From IMG/VR virus record IMGVR_UViG_3300032087_000033, positions 1-38,197 of that record: a DNA stretch of 38,197 nt, one strand, 5' to 3'. The position numbers and the translations under genes are program-made. The notes under the pieces were generated by a model. The model ran no database searches, was not told the origin of the DNA, and saw nothing but the letters and a program-made list of their open reading frames with translations. Shown piece after piece: positions 37,450 through 38,197 of this stretch (the stretch's first letter is position 1; each line of letters begins with the position of its first letter). Source of the DNA: a virus.

Positions 37450-38197
37450 TTAGTCTCCGTGTATTGAATATTCGTTTAATGAATAAGTTTGTTTTGGTTT
37501 ATTTTTTTCTGGTAAATCATTTAAAGATATTGCCATGTACCTCACGCTATCTACTGCATGACTAGACCAATCCTTAACTGGTTTATTCGAAAACATTTTA
37601 ATTTTTTCGTTATACTTTCGATGGTATTGTCTAAGCGCATCTATTAATGGTTTTGTGTTTTCTATATCGAACCAACATCTAGGTAAAACCATCTTTGTAC
37701 TGTGGATCCCATCCTCTAAAGATAACTTAGGTAAAATTCTAAACCTAACTCCCAACTGATAAGCTACATCTAATCTGGTCTTACCCGTTGAAAATTCTGT
37801 GACTTCTATATCGTGTGGAGCGTAATGCTCTCCGTAAATATAATCTTTATCTTTTATAACCTGGACATAGTGAGGAAGACCCTCTCTCCTATTCTCATAG
37901 TAATCAATTACTAAAATAGAGTTTCCTAACTTTTGAAAAAAAACAATTGCTGTACTATCATCCACTCCTAGATCCCAGGCGGTATGAACCTCCAGGCTAG
38001 GATCATAAGCTATTCTAGTTAATTGTTTCTTCTCTTCTAAATTTTTAATTATATCTCCAAATATAGATCCCTCGATATTTGCAATCCAATCGCATTCAAA
38101 TTCTTGCCGATACTTCGTATCTCCCATTTGAGCTTTGGCTGCATCTAACTCTTCCTGGTCTATAATATTAGTTTCACTTGCCTTAGCTGTATAAGTC
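37450..38197 (-). CDS. terL: Terminase large subunit, C-terminal nuclease part (partial at window end)
   Basis: This is the continuation of the gene at 1-738. The frame is open to base 38197; the last 208 bases repeat the window start. The RNase-H-like nuclease is visible: Asp in HTAWDLGVDDSTAIVFF, a central PHDIEVTEFSTGKTRLD and a late Asp in SSHAVDSVRYMAI. It cuts DNA when the head is full. It lies two bases from the 75-aa gene. This copy reads MGDTKY where the left copy reads MGETKY. Confidence 0.93.
   Translation of the reverse strand, partial: TYTAKASETNIIDQEELDAAKAQMGDTKYRQEFECDWIANIEGSIFGDIIKNLEEKKQLTRIAYDPSLEVHTAWDLGVDDSTAIVFFQKLGNSILVIDYYENRREGLPHYVQVIKDKDYIYGEHYAPHDIEVTEFSTGKTRLDVAYQLGVRFRILPKLSLEDGIHSTKMVLPRCWFDIENTKPLIDALRQYHRKYNEKIKMFSNKPVKDWSSHAVDSVRYMAISLNDLPEKNKPKQTYSLNEYSIHGD
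37990..38197. repeat. Terminal direct repeat, right copy
   Basis: Repeats bases 1-208 with substitutions at 38029 and 38119. Collapsing it gives a circle of about 37,989 bp. Confidence 0.9.

Overview
The window is a complete or near-complete temperate podovirus genome, opened inside the large terminase gene. The first 208 bases recur as the last 208 with two mismatches, so the molecule is circular or circularly permuted, with a unit of about 37,989 bp. By eye it is AT-rich, tightly packed and full of stop/start overlaps. The virion genes follow the T7 pattern: connector portal, scaffold, capsid, tail tubular A and B, gp13/14/15/16-like ejection proteins, and a fibre with a gp17-type N-terminus. 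I found no RNA polymerase, DNA polymerase, helicase or primase. Cyanophage- or pelagiphage-type small proteins, a flavin-dependent tryptophan halogenase, a DUF6362 protein and a gene-transfer-agent-type holin point to a marine, probably alphaproteobacterial host. That host assignment is inference.

The rightward block (5301-11521) holds a CI-like repressor, a recombination set (PD-(D/E)XK exonuclease, a likely annealing protein, a likely SSB), a lone LexA-type winged helix and small coiled-coil proteins, closed by an intrinsic terminator at 9155-9190. A second unit (9323-11521) starts at its own promoter/operator and ends with a tyrosine integrase. A complete tRNA-Pro(UGG) gene follows at 11696-11772 and is the likely attachment region.

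The leftward block starts at a divergent promoter near 5190 with a Cro-like gene. It then carries small genes, a replication-initiator-like HTH protein, DUF6362, an HGGxSTG protein and an Sf6-type small terminase. After an isolated 173-aa gene comes a GC-rich structured gap, then small genes and the large terminase, which crosses the window ends. Going down from 37,448 it continues with portal, Bbp19-like, scaffold, capsid, tail tubes, ejection proteins (one with ParB-like and RelA/SpoT-like domains), fibres and the halogenase. The lysis and small-gene cluster comes last (lysozyme, 3TM holin, spanin-like proteins). A leftward terminator at 11439-11469 closes it, inside the last rightward gene.

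The overall logic is lambda-like control (divergent cI/cro, lambda-Red-like recombination, integrase at a tRNA) driving a T7-type particle that must rely on host polymerases. The most notable points are the RelA/SpoT-like domain in a probable injected protein, the intact halogenase, two near-identical TTGACA-N3-TGTCAA palindromes on the promoters of two unrelated apparently leaderless genes, and the GC-rich structured segment between the small and large terminase genes.
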